From a bacterium (GTDB lineage Bacteria > Moduliflexota > Moduliflexia > Moduliflexales > JAUQPW01), in contig JAUQPW010000006.1 of the NCBI GenBank assembly GCA_030550175.1, forward strand, positions 1 through 64,000: 64,000 nucleotides of DNA, in the 5' to 3' direction. Position 1 is the stretch's first letter, and every line of letters begins with the position of its first letter. Position numbers and translations under genes: made by a program. The notes under the pieces were generated by a model. It was not told the DNA's origin and ran no database searches. It saw only the letters and a program-made list of their open reading frames with translations. This document shows positions 62,922-64,000 of the stretch, piece by piece.

Positions 62922-64000
<1,079 letters not shown>

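Overview
The window is a 64 kb chromosomal segment from an uncultured Gram-negative bacterium. Evidence for this includes many Sec and Tat signal peptides, a PilT ATPase, a piece of a flagellar or type III export gene, RND exporters, diguanylate cyclase and hybrid kinase signalling, and an 11-gene complex I operon. Base composition is moderate and slightly AT-leaning. The order recA-pilT-recX-(kinase)-alaS, the MglA-like GTPase and the PhyH/TauD dioxygenases fit a deep-branching lineage near Desulfobacterota, Methylomirabilota or Tectomicrobia. The sequence alone does not fix the phylum. I saw no rRNA, tRNA or CRISPR array.

Layout. 0-6 kb: the end of an FlhA/SctV-type gene, a LivK-like binding protein, a BON-domain protein, an Ig/beta-propeller membrane-anchored protein, and a YcgQ/YcgR-type permease pair. 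6.3-14.7 kb: a secreted cyclase-family hydrolase, then a leftward cluster (GT4 glycosyltransferase, AsnB, radical SAM/SPASM protein, methyltransferase, epimerase, flippase-like membrane protein) that looks like a glycan or glycolipid pathway. 14.7-17.2 kb: gene-poor, with one small secreted protein and decayed ORFs. 17.2-24.7 kb: a TPM-TPM-LemA operon, a TPR protein, an MglA-like GTPase fused to a cNMP-binding domain, an MFS exporter and a double cupin. 24.8-34.1 kb: a NadD-like enzyme, an anchored LamG-like protein, a perfect terminal-inverted-repeat element, an RND exporter with a frameshifted partner, a SIS-domain pseudogene and a TldD/PmbA pair. 34.7-38.9 kb: PhyH and TauD dioxygenases, a short beta-propeller protein and a Tat-exported sugar-type binding protein. 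39.0-41.0 kb: probable oriC and dnaA. 41.4-52.5 kb: nuoA-B-C-D-H-I-J-K-L-M-N without nuoE, F or G. 52.6-57 kb: a small unknown protein, an SGNH hydrolase and a GAF-GAF-GGDEF cyclase. 57.2-64 kb: recA, pilT, recX, a large hybrid histidine kinase and the start of alaS.

The most unusual signal is not a gene. At least a dozen gaps, many inside operons, are filled by short arrays of degenerate 7- or 8-bp words laid out as imperfect inverted repeats. Several word families recur at distant sites: GGGAGTAT/ATACTCCC octads, CAACGGA/TCCGTTG heptads, CAGAAGT/ACTTCTG heptads, CTTTAGA/TCTAAAG heptads and GGGGACAC octads. In nuoL and the RND gene, similar wording appears in frame inside the coding sequence and encodes hydrophilic inserts. 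These look like an uncharacterised family of dispersed intercistronic hairpins. Their architecture recalls cyanobacterial STRR heptamers, but the sequences differ.
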